Source: a virus. Taken from it: DNA of 39,947 nucleotides. Shown here piece after piece: positions 16,607 to 25,374 of the stretch. The number at the start of each line of letters is the position of its first letter. The stretch's first letter is position 1. The DNA is taken from the IMG/VR virus record IMGVR_UViG_3300042402_003405, positions 1 through 39,947 of that record; one strand, written 5' to 3'. A model generated the notes under the pieces. It saw only the letters and a list, made by a program, of their open reading frames with translations, made no database searches and was not told the DNA's origin. The translations under genes and the position numbers were made by a program.

Positions 16607-19600
16607 TCATGATGTCGGCACCCCAAGGAACTGCGCGAGACGCTGATTCGGGATGCGCTCGAGGCTGCCGCCGAACCGGGCATACAGCGGCGTTATCCAA
16701 CAGTGCGTGAAGCCGTAAGTGGTACGGAGAGAGCGCAGAGCATCGATGTAGTCGACTTTAATCTCTGACAAGTGACCACCGACACGCAGCTCGAGCGCCA
16801 GCTTGCTGATCGGCACCGGGAGTGTACCGTCTACGCCCCGGAAGAAGTTCATTTGCAAGAGGATGTCGTCTACCATCGCCTGGGCGGTTGGCTTGTTCTG
16901 ATACGTAAGCAGCGCCAGAAGGTCTATGTTCTCGTCGATGCCATCAACGCCCGGCGCGGATGTGAGCAGAGCATTGGCGTTGCTTTTCCGCCATCCGCTA
17001 TAGGTGCCCGTCCCCTTGTGAACGGCGTGCGAAGTGGCATTAAGTGTGTAGTTCTTGGCGTGGCACAGACGCGCAAGACCCTTGATTGAACGCTCGAATT
17101 GAGCTGCCGATCGGCCGTCCGCCCACTCAAGGTCAAGAAAGAGGCCGCCAACGGGCGAATTACCTCGTGCCCGAACGTCTGAAAGACGGCCCTGCCCGAG
17201 AATGATTACGTTCCTCACGGCCTTGAACGCGCCGCCAACAGCATCGTTGACAAAGATTGCGTTGGCGTTGGTGCGGAAATAGCGCCAGTGCCCGACAGCC
17301 CCCGTGTTGACGTTCACGTCGGTGGTGAGAACCGTATCGTTCTTCACCGTCCCGGCGCTGGCGTAGGTTCCCGAGAACGTCGTGCCGACGAGATCGAATG
17401 TCGTGGTGTTGATGACCGTTGCAACAGCAGTCGTGTTGGCCGCGCCAACGCCGACAACATTAGCGACCGTAACGGTATTGCCGGTAGTGATGCCGTGCGC
17501 CGCCGAGGTGGTGATGCGGACGAGACCTGCGCCGTTGTCCACGGCGTTGGTTACTGTGCTGGAGACATGCGCGGCCCAAGCGGAAACGTCGTAGCCGAAC
17601 TGTTCAGCAATATCGAGGAACCCCCAGCCGCCAGCGCGGTAGTTGCCATCGAATGTCGTCAACGTCGTGTCGTTTCGGGGGAGATACCCCAGCGTGTAGG
17701 CTCCCTTCACGAACATTTCGCCCATCGCGAGTTCATAGGTGTCGAACTCCGTGCGACCTGAAAAGCCGGTGGATGCCCCGGAGCCGTCAGTCAGCCCGAT
17801 GCCGCCCATCGTGTCGTTGCCTTTTTTGGCATATGCCGTGATCGTGCCGGGTACGTCACCAAGTCCGCGTGTGCCCCAAAAGAATTCATCGAGGGTGATA
17901 AGTGTTTGCTTTGTGTAAGCCGGATGACCCCAGGGTCTGATCGCCAACCGGGTGGCGGGGAAAGCGATAAAGCCAACCTCGAGCGGCGCGATAGTCTGAT
18001 CCTGCGTCCAGATCGCTCCGTTGCTCTCGAAAGAAGCAAAGTCGTACATCTCGGAGAGGACGACGCCCTCGACTGTGATGGTTCCGACGCCCGTATCCAT
18101 CTTGCGGACGACGACAGAAGAACCGTTGCCAGCTGAAGCAGCCGACATAAGAGTGACGGTGCGATTGGTGCTACCACTGTAGGCGTGGATATTTCGACCA
18201 AGGTCGAGCGCGATGGCTGTGTAGTCGTTGGAAGCCCACTCTGAGTCCGGGCGGTACAGGACGTCTCTCGTCCACGTTGTGCCATTCGATACGAAGTAAA
18301 CCCAGTCACCCTTGTTCGCCAAAGCAACACCGTTGACCGTGACGATACCAATGCCTGAATCGACTTTGCGGACAAACATATCATTGCCGGCATTGGAGGT
18401 TGCGGCAGTCAGCAGCGTCACAGTCTTGTTGGTCGCGCCCGCTGTTGCTTGCAGGTTCCGGCCAAGGTCGGCCACCACGGTGGTGTAAGCGTCAGCCGTG
18501 AAGGTGATCGCGTAACCGAGAACAATGTTGACGGAAGGAATATAATCCTGAGCTTTGTTCCAAGCCGCGCCGTCGCTGATGTAGACCACGTAGGCATACT
18601 GCTCGCTGAGAGCGTAGCCGTTGACCGTGACGCTGGCAGATCCTCTGTCGATCTTGCGAACGACCTGTATCGCGTCCGCTCCCGCCGTGACAGCAGACAT
18701 AAGTGTCACTGTCTTTGCCACCTCGCCAGAGGTTGCCTCGAGGGTTGTGCCCAGATCTCCTGCGACAGTCGTGTACGCATTAGCGGTCCAGGTGATCGCC
18801 GTTCTAACGCGGGTGTACTGTGTGACGTTTTCCTGCGTGTCGCTCATGGGCGGCTGGAGGATGCGGCCAATAGTGCCCGTCCAGTCGCCAGTATCGGTGC
18901 GCTCGAATGCGTTGAGGTTCGTGACTGGAATCTCAGGCTCGTCCTCGGTCTGGGCGTCCAACGTCTTGAGGGCCGTTTCAACAGCGTTATGGATGCTATC
19001 TGCCTGACTTTGGGTGACGCTCGGACCATCAAAGCCATAGGCAAGCTGAGCGACTTCATAAGTCCCGCTATTGCCGGCGCGGCCATATCGAAAAGTCCCG
19101 GTGGCAAGAGATGCCGCCGTGGCCAAGATAGGGGTGCTGGTCCCGTTTTTTTGAACAAAGCCGCCGCTGGTGCTGTCGATAACAACACCAGCCAGACCGC
19201 GTCCAGATGGAGACCCAACAACGACCTGCAACCTGGAAGAGCCCCACACACCCATGGTCGGCCCGCCGCCACGAAGACGGATAACTCCGGTACTCACGCC
19301 GATAGTTGCACCGCAAGCAGAGTAGACGCCGGGCAAGTCGGACTGCGAGTACACCATCGCCGTAATCGAAGGTGTGGCTCCCGCTGTCATCCCAAGCTGT
19401 GCAGGTGTTTTGCCAGTGTCGAGGTAGGCGGTGGAGCCGTCGCCCTGCCACCCATAGTACGCATTCTGGCTGGCGGTTCCGTATGCCGTCATCCGCTCGG
19501 TCGGGGTCTTCACATTGATGAGGTAGCCGTCGGTTCCCGGCGCGTTCAGGAACCGGATACCGCTCAACGTAGTCCACCAACCGTCAGCCTTGGCTTGTTG

Positions 19601-19726
19601 AACAAGGCGGTGATGAGCCATCAAGTACTTCGAGTCGGGCGGCTCGGCGCATTGCCGCGCCCACGTCATGAGATCGGCGTCGATCTGTGGCGCGGCAATA
19701 CCGGCAAGGGCGGCTACTGGCATCAT
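16607..19726 (-). CDS. Long tail fibre with three internal repeats and a C-terminal barrel-like domain
   Basis: Likely receptor-binding fibre, about 1039 aa. After an N-terminal part with GWQGDGSTAYLDTGKTPA (lectin/glucanase-like beta repeats to about residue 270) come three repeats of about 95 residues, at roughly 316, 415 and 507. Each contains YTTVxxDLG or YTAIALDLG, later TVTLxxA, VRKxDxG and WxxD. The last 450 residues are different. Here GLFLDLEWADGRSAAQFERS plus many W/Y/D positions suggest a glycosidase-type TIM-barrel fold, possibly a depolymerase, though no active site is proven. I chose the ATG at 19726 because it overlaps the upstream stop (ATGA); an in-frame ATG further upstream at 19753 overlaps the neighbour more. 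Confidence 0.75.
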   Translation of the reverse strand: MMPVAALAGIAAPQIDADLMTWARQCAEPPDSKYLMAHHRLVQQAKADGWWTTLSGIRFLNAPGTDGYLINVKTPTERMTAYGTASQNAYYGWQGDGSTAYLDTGKTPAQLGMTAGATPSITAMVYSQSDLPGVYSACGATIGVSTGVIRLRGGGPTMGVWGSSRLQVVVGSPSGRGLAGVVIDSTSGGFVQKNGTSTPILATAASLATGTFRYGRAGNSGTYEVAQLAYGFDGPSVTQSQADSIHNAVETALKTLDAQTEDEPEIPVTNLNAFERTDTGDWTGTIGRILQPPMSDTQENVTQYTRVRTAITWTANAYTTVAGDLGTTLEATSGEVAKTVTLMSAVTAGADAIQVVRKIDRGSASVTVNGYALSEQYAYVVYISDGAAWNKAQDYIPSVNIVLGYAITFTADAYTTVVADLGRNLQATAGATNKTVTLLTAATSNAGNDMFVRKVDSGIGIVTVNGVALANKGDWVYFVSNGTTWTRDVLYRPDSEWASNDYTAIALDLGRNIHAYSGSTNRTVTLMSAASAGNGSSVVVRKMDTGVGTITVEGVVLSEMYDFASFESNGAIWTQDQTIAPLEVGFIAFPATRLAIRPWGHPAYTKQTLITLDEFFWGTRGLGDVPGTITAYAKKGNDTMGGIGLTDGSGASTGFSGRTEFDTYELAMGEMFVKGAYTLGYLPRNDTTLTTFDGNYRAGGWGFLDIAEQFGYDVSAWAAHVSSTVTNAVDNGAGLVRITTSAAHGITTGNTVTVANVVGVGAANTTAVATVINTTTFDLVGTTFSGTYASAGTVKNDTVLTTDVNVNTGAVGHWRYFRTNANAIFVNDAVGGAFKAVRNVIILGQGRLSDVRARGNSPVGGLFLDLEWADGRSAAQFERSIKGLARLCHAKNYTLNATSHAVHKGTGTYSGWRKSNANALLTSAPGVDGIDENIDLLALLTYQNKPTAQAMVDDILLQMNFFRGVDGTLPVPISKLALELRVGGHLSEIKVDYIDALRSLRTTYGFTHCWITPLYARFGGSLERIPNQRLAQFLGVPTS

Positions 19727-20079
19727 GTCGTCATTGGCCCCGACACAACCCACTCGGCGGACGAGCCGTCTGTGTTGTTCATCACGGTCAGGGAAAACTC
19801 AGCGTACTCGCCGCCTGTCGTGTCGTACCCGAGAAGGTTGTCGACGGGAGGTGCGGAGGCTTCCTCTACGAAGGTAATCGCACCCGCGCCCTGAATGCCG
19901 CGCAGTGCAGTGCCGCGTGGAGCCGTCTTTGAAAGAGTCCACGTTACCGCCGCTGCCGACGTGCTGCGAAGGCACTTGCCGCTGTCGGCGGAAACCACGG
20001 TGTAGGTTGTCGGGATGTCGGTGATCGGAAGCAGCCCACCAAAACGCAGGCCGGTCACGATGTCACTGAGCAGCGCCAT
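19723..20079 (-). CDS. Small fibre-associated protein (118 aa)
   Basis: MALLSDIVTGLRFGGLL is followed by TYTVVSADSGKCLRSTSAA, which matches the beta motif repeated in both neighbouring fibres, so this is probably a small fibre module or a fibre-tip/chaperone protein. The start at 20079 has a GGAGG Shine-Dalgarno and overlaps the upstream 68-aa gene by 17 bases; an upstream in-frame start (20115) would overlap more and lacks a site. It overlaps the long-fibre gene at its end. Confidence 0.65.
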   Translation of the reverse strand: MALLSDIVTGLRFGGLLPITDIPTTYTVVSADSGKCLRSTSAAAVTWTLSKTAPRGTALRGIQGAGAITFVEEASAPPVDNLLGYDTTGGEYAEFSLTVMNNTDGSSAEWVVSGPMTT

Positions 20080-20269
20080 CTTCAGCCTCCACCGGGATGC
20101 GCTCGAACACACCATTGACCAAGCGGAAGCCCTTGGCTTGCGTGAGCGGGTCTGTCTGTAGTTGGACCGTATAGCCCTCTGGCGGGGTCCAAGGCGTAAC
20201 GCCGTCCCACACGCACACGTTATCGACCGTGCCGTCCGGAGCGATAATGACGTAGCTCTCTAGTGCCAT
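20063..20269 (-). CDS. Small hypothetical protein (68 aa), fibre region
   Basis: MALESYVIIAPDGTVDNVCVWDG and a Trp-rich core resemble short beta-sheet proteins that accompany tail fibres (some are fibre-assembly proteins). The family could not be named. An AGGAGTAA Shine-Dalgarno precedes the ATG at 20269. It sits between the glycine-rich fibre and the 118-aa protein and overlaps the latter. Confidence 0.65.
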   Translation of the reverse strand: MALESYVIIAPDGTVDNVCVWDGVTPWTPPEGYTVQLQTDPLTQAKGFRLVNGVFERIPVEAEDGAAQ

Positions 20270-20278
20270 TTCTTACTC

Positions 20279-21754
20279 CTAGAACCGTTGCGTGACGCGG
20301 ATCTCGCCGCGGGCGCCGGCCGCCCCAGCACCGGAGGCGAAGCCGTTGACCGAAGCCCCGCCGCCGCCGCCACCGCCACCGGGCGACCCGCCAGCCGCAC
20401 CGGAGCCGCCTATTCCCGCCGCGTTGGCCCCACCGCCACCGCCGCCACTGCCGCCTTCCTGCGTCAATGAATTGCTGATGCTGTTTCCAGCCGTGCCGGC
20501 TGCGCCACCGACCGCCCCACCCGCGCCGGCGGACACGGTCGTAAAGGAAGCCGACGAACCAGTGCCGGGCGTGCCCCCGGCGCGCTCAACATTTGCCGCA
20601 GAAAGGCCACCGCCAGCGGAGCCAGAGCCCACGACGTTCGTACCAACGCTGGTCGGCGTGGCGCTGGTGCTGGACGCGCTGCCACCCGTGATCGGCACTC
20701 GCATGGTTGTCGTGGTCGATGCGACGCCGCCCGTTCCGGCGGTCGCCGTGCCGCCGCTGCCGGCGTTGCCGGCCTTGCCTTTGATAAGAGAGCCGAACGA
20801 GCTGTCGTTACCGTTAGTGCCGGCGTTTCCATCGGTGTCGTCAACTGTAACTGCCGCTCCACCCGCCGCCGGCGCGGCGACGGTAACGGTCTCCGTGGCA
20901 GCAAGGGAACTAGCGGGGATATCGTTCAAAAAGTTGATGCCGCTTGCCGCGCCACCGCCGCCGCCAAAACGCTGTCCGCCGGCAGCGCCACGCCGCCCAG
21001 AACCGCCGCCGGCACCGCCGCCGATCGCCCAAACGTCAACGCTTTTGAGCAGCGGCGGCTTGGTCCATGTGTCGTTGGCGGTGTAGACGACGATAGTCGT
21101 TGCGATCTTGCAGTCGACGGCCTCCCATGTCGTGCCGTTGACGCGCAGCCGCACCGTGTCGCCCTGCGTCAGAAGCCACGCATGAGCCGTCGAGCCGTCC
21201 GTAATGATGACCTTGCCGGCGCCGCTGTCAGCCTTGCGGAAGGAAATGTGCTTGCCGTCACCAGCCAGCGACGCCGAGGACAGTGTGATCGTGGCGTCGG
21301 TCGCCCCGGTCGTGACCAGCAGCGTCTTGCGGAGGTCGCCAGTGACCGTTGTGTACGCCTGGGCCGTGAGCGTAACCGTCGAGCTGGCGCTGTCAGCCGT
21401 GCCAGACGCGCCGGTCGATCCCGCTGGGCCAGGAGGGCCAAGCCTTACCGTCCAACCGCCGCCGGCTGAGTAGTAGACCAGCTCGAACCGGCAGGAGACG
21501 TCGCACGTCAGGTTGGCGGCGGCGCCGTGGATGTTGTTGCCGTTCCTGGCGATCGTGAGGTTGTTCGTCGCCCACGTACCGAGCGGGTCATCGAACCAGA
21601 CGGACTGGCCATTCGTCGGGTTACCCGGAAGGGTAATAGTGAAAGGCCCCGAAGTCGTGTTCGCGGCAATGCGCTCGAACATACTCGCGCTGTAGGCGGC
21701 AGTTTTGATGCGCCACGGGAGCGGTATTGGGAAAGCGTTGAGGCCAATACTCAT
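20279..21754 (-). CDS. Glycine-rich tail fibre / adhesin (491 aa)
   Basis: The N-terminal half is beta-rich (FERIAANTTSGPFTITLPG) and holds one copy of the shared repeat (YTTVTGDLRKTL) at about residue 130. The C-terminal half (from about residue 240) is a run of glycine-rich segments: GGGAGGGSGRRGAAGG, GGGGGAASG, GGSGGGGGGANAAG, GGGGGGGGASVNG, ending ARGEIRVTQRF. Such blocks form polyglycine-II sandwiches in some phage adhesins (for example Salmonella phage S16 gp38), where loops between blocks bind receptors; that comparison is inference. It has its own dyad element with Shine-Dalgarno just upstream (21758-21773) and an intragenic one (21621-21636). Confidence 0.75.
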   Translation of the reverse strand: MSIGLNAFPIPLPWRIKTAAYSASMFERIAANTTSGPFTITLPGNPTNGQSVWFDDPLGTWATNNLTIARNGNNIHGAAANLTCDVSCRFELVYYSAGGGWTVRLGPPGPAGSTGASGTADSASSTVTLTAQAYTTVTGDLRKTLLVTTGATDATITLSSASLAGDGKHISFRKADSGAGKVIITDGSTAHAWLLTQGDTVRLRVNGTTWEAVDCKIATTIVVYTANDTWTKPPLLKSVDVWAIGGGAGGGSGRRGAAGGQRFGGGGGAASGINFLNDIPASSLAATETVTVAAPAAGGAAVTVDDTDGNAGTNGNDSSFGSLIKGKAGNAGSGGTATAGTGGVASTTTTMRVPITGGSASSTSATPTSVGTNVVGSGSAGGGLSAANVERAGGTPGTGSSASFTTVSAGAGGAVGGAAGTAGNSISNSLTQEGGSGGGGGGANAAGIGGSGAAGGSPGGGGGGGGASVNGFASGAGAAGARGEIRVTQRF

Positions 21755-21757
21755 GTG

Positions 21758-21773
21758 TTACCCTCAGAGGTTA
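21758..21773. repeat. Dyad element TTACC-N6-GGTTA containing a stop codon
   Basis: On the minus strand it reads TAACC-N6-GGTAA. The first three bases are the TAA stop of the 226-aa gene, and the right arm is the Shine-Dalgarno of the glycine-rich fibre gene. Confidence 0.75.
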
Positions 21774-22451
21774 CGCGGTCGTGCCGGTGTACAGCGTGAT
21801 GATGTTGCCAGCAGTGCCCGTAACCGTAACTGTGCCCGTGGGGGTGTCTTGCCCGCTGTAGGTGTGGACAGTAGCCCCAGCGAGAAGTGAAATGCCTTCA
21901 TCCGCGGCGACATTGATCGACTGCCCGGCGATATCGTACCGGGCGATGTCGTTGCTCGCGCGGTTGTAAATCAGCAGCGCGCGACGATTGGCGTTCGCAG
22001 CGAGCAGAACTTGGTCAGTGGCCCCGGTAAGTGTGACCGCGCTGCGAGCCCACGTAAGCGCCGACGTATCGTCAGTGGACACAGGCAGCGTCGCGGGGCC
22101 AGACGTGACCCTGATCGAAACATCTGCCTCGAGTGTAATCGCCGTCGTACGCACACGGAACTTAGAGTAGCCGGCGACGTTGGTCAGCCAAGCGCCGTTG
22201 CCGGTTGCAGAGAGAACCAGCGCTCCTGAGGGCAGCGGCTGCATCTCCATGGAGACGTAGTCATCGCCGTTGATTGTGCCCTCGAACAGGAGTGTCGCCG
22301 TCCAAGACCCGGTGATCTGCACGGCCAGCGTTGACGCGTCGATCGGAAGCAAGATCTCGACGTAGAGATTGCTCGTCTCGATGGTGCCGGTCTCGGCGTA
22401 CGACGTAGAGCAGGTGTCGCAGCCGTCGGTGAATAGTGGGGTCAAGGCCAT
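21771..22451 (-). CDS. Structural protein of the fibre cluster (226 aa)
   Basis: Beta-rich, Thr/Gly/Val-rich protein with no charged motif cluster. It contains a Cys pair near the N-terminus (DGCDTCSTSYAETG). The repeated YVSMEMQPLPSG, ITLEADVSIRVTSGP and TVTVTGTAG strands suit a small virion or fibre attachment protein. Its stop codon forms the first three bases of the dyad element before the adhesin. The start has a GGGAGGCGTAA Shine-Dalgarno. Unknown family. Confidence 0.65.
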   Translation of the reverse strand: MALTPLFTDGCDTCSTSYAETGTIETSNLYVEILLPIDASTLAVQITGSWTATLLFEGTINGDDYVSMEMQPLPSGALVLSATGNGAWLTNVAGYSKFRVRTTAITLEADVSIRVTSGPATLPVSTDDTSALTWARSAVTLTGATDQVLLAANANRRALLIYNRASNDIARYDIAGQSINVAADEGISLLAGATVHTYSGQDTPTGTVTVTGTAGNIITLYTGTTA

Positions 22452-22455
22452 CGCG

Positions 22456-22812
22456 TTACGCCTCCCAGCGATAGACCGCCGTCACTTGAGTATTGCTCAC
22501 GTCAACACGTCGCACGGAGAGCTCGTTCGCGTTGGCGAGCCCCTCGAAAGTAAACGTCGCGGCGGAAGCAACCGGCACCGCGACACCAGATCCACCTTGT
22601 CTGACCTCAAGCGCGGTGCCTGAGTTGTTGAACAAGGTCACGCGCTTGGCAGCTTGCGATGTCAGAGCCACATATGTAGCTCCCGTAGCCGAAGTCTGCA
22701 CCGAGCCATTACCCCCAGATAGGGCATAGATCGCCACAGGGAGCGGCTTATCATGCGCGACGACAGCAGTATCCGTCGTACCGTCGTCAAACATAATCCG
22801 GTCGTTGGCCAT
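22456..22812 (-). CDS. Small structural protein (118 aa)
   Basis: MANDRIMFDDGTTDTAVVAHDKPLPVAIY is a beta-rich, hydrophobic N-terminus. The rest (VALTSQAAKRVTLFNNSGTALEV) resembles the same type of jelly-roll head or tail decoration proteins. Not assigned to a family. The ATG at 22812 is preceded by a dyad element with AAAGGTAAA as Shine-Dalgarno. It lies in the middle of the fibre cluster. Confidence 0.6.
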   Translation of the reverse strand: MANDRIMFDDGTTDTAVVAHDKPLPVAIYALSGGNGSVQTSATGATYVALTSQAAKRVTLFNNSGTALEVRQGGSGVAVPVASAATFTFEGLANANELSVRRVDVSNTQVTAVYRWEA

Positions 22813-22815
22813 AGT

Positions 22816-22831
22816 TTACCTTTCCGGGTAA
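22816..22831. repeat. Dyad element TTACC-N6-GGTAA (fully symmetric arms)
   Basis: With one flanking base on each side the two arms pair over 6 bp (TTTACC/GGTAAA). It precedes the ATG at 22812 by three bases and supplies its ribosome-binding site. Confidence 0.75.
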
Positions 22832-22844
22832 AGCCCCGACGTGC

Positions 22845-23456
22845 CTAGTAGAGGCCGCCCATCGGACCCAAATCGGCCGCAAACGTCGTCGGCGGCGTGA
22901 TCGTAGTGAGCGTGCCGTAGACTTCGCCGGTCTTCTTCGAGGCGCCGAAGTTGCCGAAGGGGTGCGTGTTGAAGCGAGCCGTCGTGTTGTCGACCTGCAG
23001 GCCGATGTAGTACGTGCCCGGCGCCAGCTGGTACGTCGCCGTGAGCGGCACGCGCTGGAAGACGTCCGTGCCCGACATCGCCGTCGAGGCAGACGACGCG
23101 AGAACGGCGCCGGCCTTGCTGTAGAGGCCGATCTTGATGTTGCCGCTGGCGACGCTGCCGTTGAACAGGGCGAACCCGGTCATGAGCATCGCGGTCGGCA
23201 CGAGGATCTCGACGATGTACGTCTCGGTGACGACCGGCGTTGTGTTGGTGCCTGAGGCGTTGGTCCCCGGTGGGTGACTGCCGGTATAGACACATCGCGG
23301 CGAAGCGCCGGTGGTTCCCGACCCGAAGCTGGCAACCTTCACGCCGCCGACGGCAATCGCGATCTCGGTCGCGCTGGGGCGGTACATGCCGTAGTCGGGA
23401 GCGTCTTCTCCGGTCGGCTCGAAAAACTGAGCCCTTACTGCGTCGAAATCCTGCAT
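22845..23456 (-). CDS. Putative tail/fibre structural protein (203 aa)
   Basis: N-terminus MQDFDAVRAQFFEPTGEDAP, then a beta-sandwich-like C-terminal half (GNIKIGLYSKAGAVLAS, TYQLAPGTYYIGLQVD) of the kind seen in carbohydrate-binding or fibre-attached modules. It ends GPMGGLY. AGGAGG lies just upstream of the ATG. An overlapping frame (22816-23295) is a shadow of it. Function unknown; location in the fibre cluster suggests the tip or neck. Confidence 0.65.
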   Translation of the reverse strand: MQDFDAVRAQFFEPTGEDAPDYGMYRPSATEIAIAVGGVKVASFGSGTTGASPRCVYTGSHPPGTNASGTNTTPVVTETYIVEILVPTAMLMTGFALFNGSVASGNIKIGLYSKAGAVLASSASTAMSGTDVFQRVPLTATYQLAPGTYYIGLQVDNTTARFNTHPFGNFGASKKTGEVYGTLTTITPPTTFAADLGPMGGLY

Positions 23457-23502
23457 GGATGCCTCCTGTTGGGGATACTTTATCAGAACGCGGGTACTAC
23501 GC

Positions 23503-24390
23503 CTAGAGCTTGATCTGCACGCAGACTACCAGCGCGGGTGGGATCGCCTTACCGTTGGCAACCGTGATTACGTGTGTATGGCTGCTAGCCGCCGGGCCGC
23601 TACCGACGATGCCCCAAACACCCGGGGCAGTATCTGCTGTGGCGGTGTGCGTATGTGCTTCGTCGCCGCCGGTGTTGCCCATAATTGTCGTGTCGAACAA
23701 CGAGATCAGGGCCGCGTCGCTGTTGCCCATCGTGGCCATACCCACCAAGACCCGGTCGCGGGACGAGGGGAGCGTGATGCGCTTGTTGGAAGCCCAGTCT
23801 GCCGCCGCCGAAACGCCACGGCCACCAGACACAGGGGCTCGCGTGTCATCGAGGTTGTCCCAGAGATACTTGAACAACGTCTCGCAGTCGGCGTTGGCCC
23901 GCTCGGTAGCCGCCGAGGAAGCCGATCCAATCGTCAGCCCGTTGAGCCGCACCCAACCCGTGTCTGCTGTCAGTTTAAGGCAGGGGCGGATCGAGCCGGT
24001 CGGCACTGCGGCGGCTACTGCGGCGGCGATCGCCGCGGTAATAGCGGCCTCGAGCGCGTACGGAACCCAATTGGCCCCGTCGTAGATCTCCTTGACGGCA
24101 AGGGTCGTGTTCCACCGCTCCATGCCTGCCAGAGGCGTTCCGGGGCGCTGGGCCGTCGTACCCGCCGTCAGCTTGACCGCACCCGTCGCAGTGAACGTAG
24201 CGTCACCTGCAGAGGTAAACGACAGGGGGAGCTCTTGCGCTGCGCCGGCGCCAGACGTGTCGCGGCCAAGGACTTTGCCCGCAGCCAACGTGATCGTGTG
24301 GTCGTCGTTCCAGTCCGACGGGCGCACGACGGTCGTGTCGACGCCGTCGGCTTTCAGGTTCACAAAGGGGTGGACAATTTGCAGGGTCAT
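23503..24390 (-). CDS. Collar-type tail fibre with C-terminal HxH motifs (295 aa)
   Basis: Probable short tail fibre. After an N-terminal beta region (MTLQIVHPFVNLKADGVDTT) and an Ala-rich helical spacer, residues 130-215 match a collar domain: GSIRPCLKLTADTGWVRLNG, then LFKYLWDNLDDTRAP, GRGVSAAADWASNKRITLPS and RDRVLVGMATMGN. The C-terminus carries two HTH metal-binding motifs, EAHTHTATAD and SSHTHVITV, as in the iron-binding tips of T4-like and lambda-like fibres. It ends IPPALVVCVQIKL. The ATG at 24390 overlaps the previous gene by 4 bases (ATGA). Confidence 0.8.
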   Translation of the reverse strand: MTLQIVHPFVNLKADGVDTTVVRPSDWNDDHTITLAAGKVLGRDTSGAGAAQELPLSFTSAGDATFTATGAVKLTAGTTAQRPGTPLAGMERWNTTLAVKEIYDGANWVPYALEAAITAAIAAAVAAAVPTGSIRPCLKLTADTGWVRLNGLTIGSASSAATERANADCETLFKYLWDNLDDTRAPVSGGRGVSAAADWASNKRITLPSSRDRVLVGMATMGNSDAALISLFDTTIMGNTGGDEAHTHTATADTAPGVWGIVGSGPAASSHTHVITVANGKAIPPALVVCVQIKL

Positions 24391-25010
24391 ACGCCGCGCT
24401 GCCTTCCGACGTTAGCGATGCCGGCTTGAGGGTAACCCCACGTCGGGGCGTTGTGGACGTTCTGGCGGGCCACAGTAGCCCGCGCCAGCCCGCGACCCGA
24501 GTAGTACGCGCGCAGATGGGCGGCACCCAGCTGCGTGTTGGAGTAGGGCTTCAACGGCTGCGTCTGGAGGCGGCCGACGAGCCCTTGAAAGAGGGTGTCG
24601 TAGTACATGCTCAGGACCCAAGACGGGATGAGCCGCTTGCAGTCGCTCGGGTTGGACCCATCGACGGCGTAGACGCTGCACTGCGCCACCCAGCAGGCGT
24701 CGAGGCTAGGGTCGCGGGCGAGCATGATCGTGCCGGGTGTAGGCATCGACGCGGCAGTCACCCACCGCTTGTCGATGTCTTCACTGTCGAACAGGCAGAG
24801 CAGCGACTTGATGGCGACGCCGTTGCCCGGCGTGATCGTGTAGCAGCGGGTGCCGGGGACGATGCAGAGGTCGAACCCCATCTGCCAAGCATTGGTCTGC
24901 TGGAGAAAATCTCGGAGGAGCATGAACAGCTCGGCTTCGATGCCAGACGGCAAGGCGCCCGGCGCATGCACCGAGGCGTCAGCGATCAGGCGGTCGAATT
25001 CAGCGCTCAT
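24387..25010 (-). CDS. Head-tail connector / tail accessory protein (207 aa)
   Basis: Likely tail-tube or connector protein that follows the adaptor. Helical N-terminus (FDRLIADASVHAPG) and internal WQMGFDLCIVPGTRCYTITPG and YYDTLFQGLVGRL. It has four or more Cys residues, unusual for virion proteins of this group. I do not recognise a family with confidence. Its start ATG overlaps the adaptor stop (TAATG), and the collar fibre follows with a 4-base overlap, so the three form a coupled set. Confidence 0.6.
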   Translation of the reverse strand: MSAEFDRLIADASVHAPGALPSGIEAELFMLLRDFLQQTNAWQMGFDLCIVPGTRCYTITPGNGVAIKSLLCLFDSEDIDKRWVTAASMPTPGTIMLARDPSLDACWVAQCSVYAVDGSNPSDCKRLIPSWVLSMYYDTLFQGLVGRLQTQPLKPYSNTQLGAAHLRAYYSGRGLARATVARQNVHNAPTWGYPQAGIANVGRQRGV

Positions 25011-25354
25011 TACCCCAACCCTGTAAGCTTGGAGAGGAACGTGTTGAAGAACACCACGGCGCGGCCGTCGCTGTTGGCCTCGTCGTCCTGCATCTGGATC
25101 CGGCCGGTCACGAAGTTGATCAGCGCCGGCACGTACATCTGCTCGTAGTCGATGTAGGTCGAGAACTGGGAAGTCGTGTACTGCGGCACGTTCGAGAGGC
25201 GGTCGCGGTACATGTCGGGGCGCAGTCGGCGCGTCTCGAGGAGGCCTTCGTTGAGGGCCTGCACCATCTGAGTGTCGGTGTATCGCTCGCCGTCGACGTC
25301 CTGCAAAAGGACGCGCGCTTCAGTGAGGATGTCGCCGACTGTTCTAAACGCCAC
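25010..25354 (-). CDS. Phage adaptor protein, SU10/DUF6682-like
   Basis: Adaptor between portal ring and tail. The 114-aa protein opens VGDILTEARVLLQDVDGERYTDTQMV, followed by QALNEGLLETRRLRPDMYRD. The (I)LxEARxLLQDxDGxRYTDxxMxxALNEG pattern and the RRLRPD segment match what I know of DUF6682/phage SU10-type adaptors. The remaining part (FSTYIDYEQMYVPALINFVTG) is helical. It starts 60 bases after the capsid stop, across a hairpin, and sits next to the connector gene, as expected for a podovirus head-to-tail module. Confidence 0.75.
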   Translation of the reverse strand: MAFRTVGDILTEARVLLQDVDGERYTDTQMVQALNEGLLETRRLRPDMYRDRLSNVPQYTTSQFSTYIDYEQMYVPALINFVTGRIQMQDDEANSDGRAVVFFNTFLSKLTGLG

Positions 25355-25374
25355 GAGAGCCTCCCTAGGAAGAC

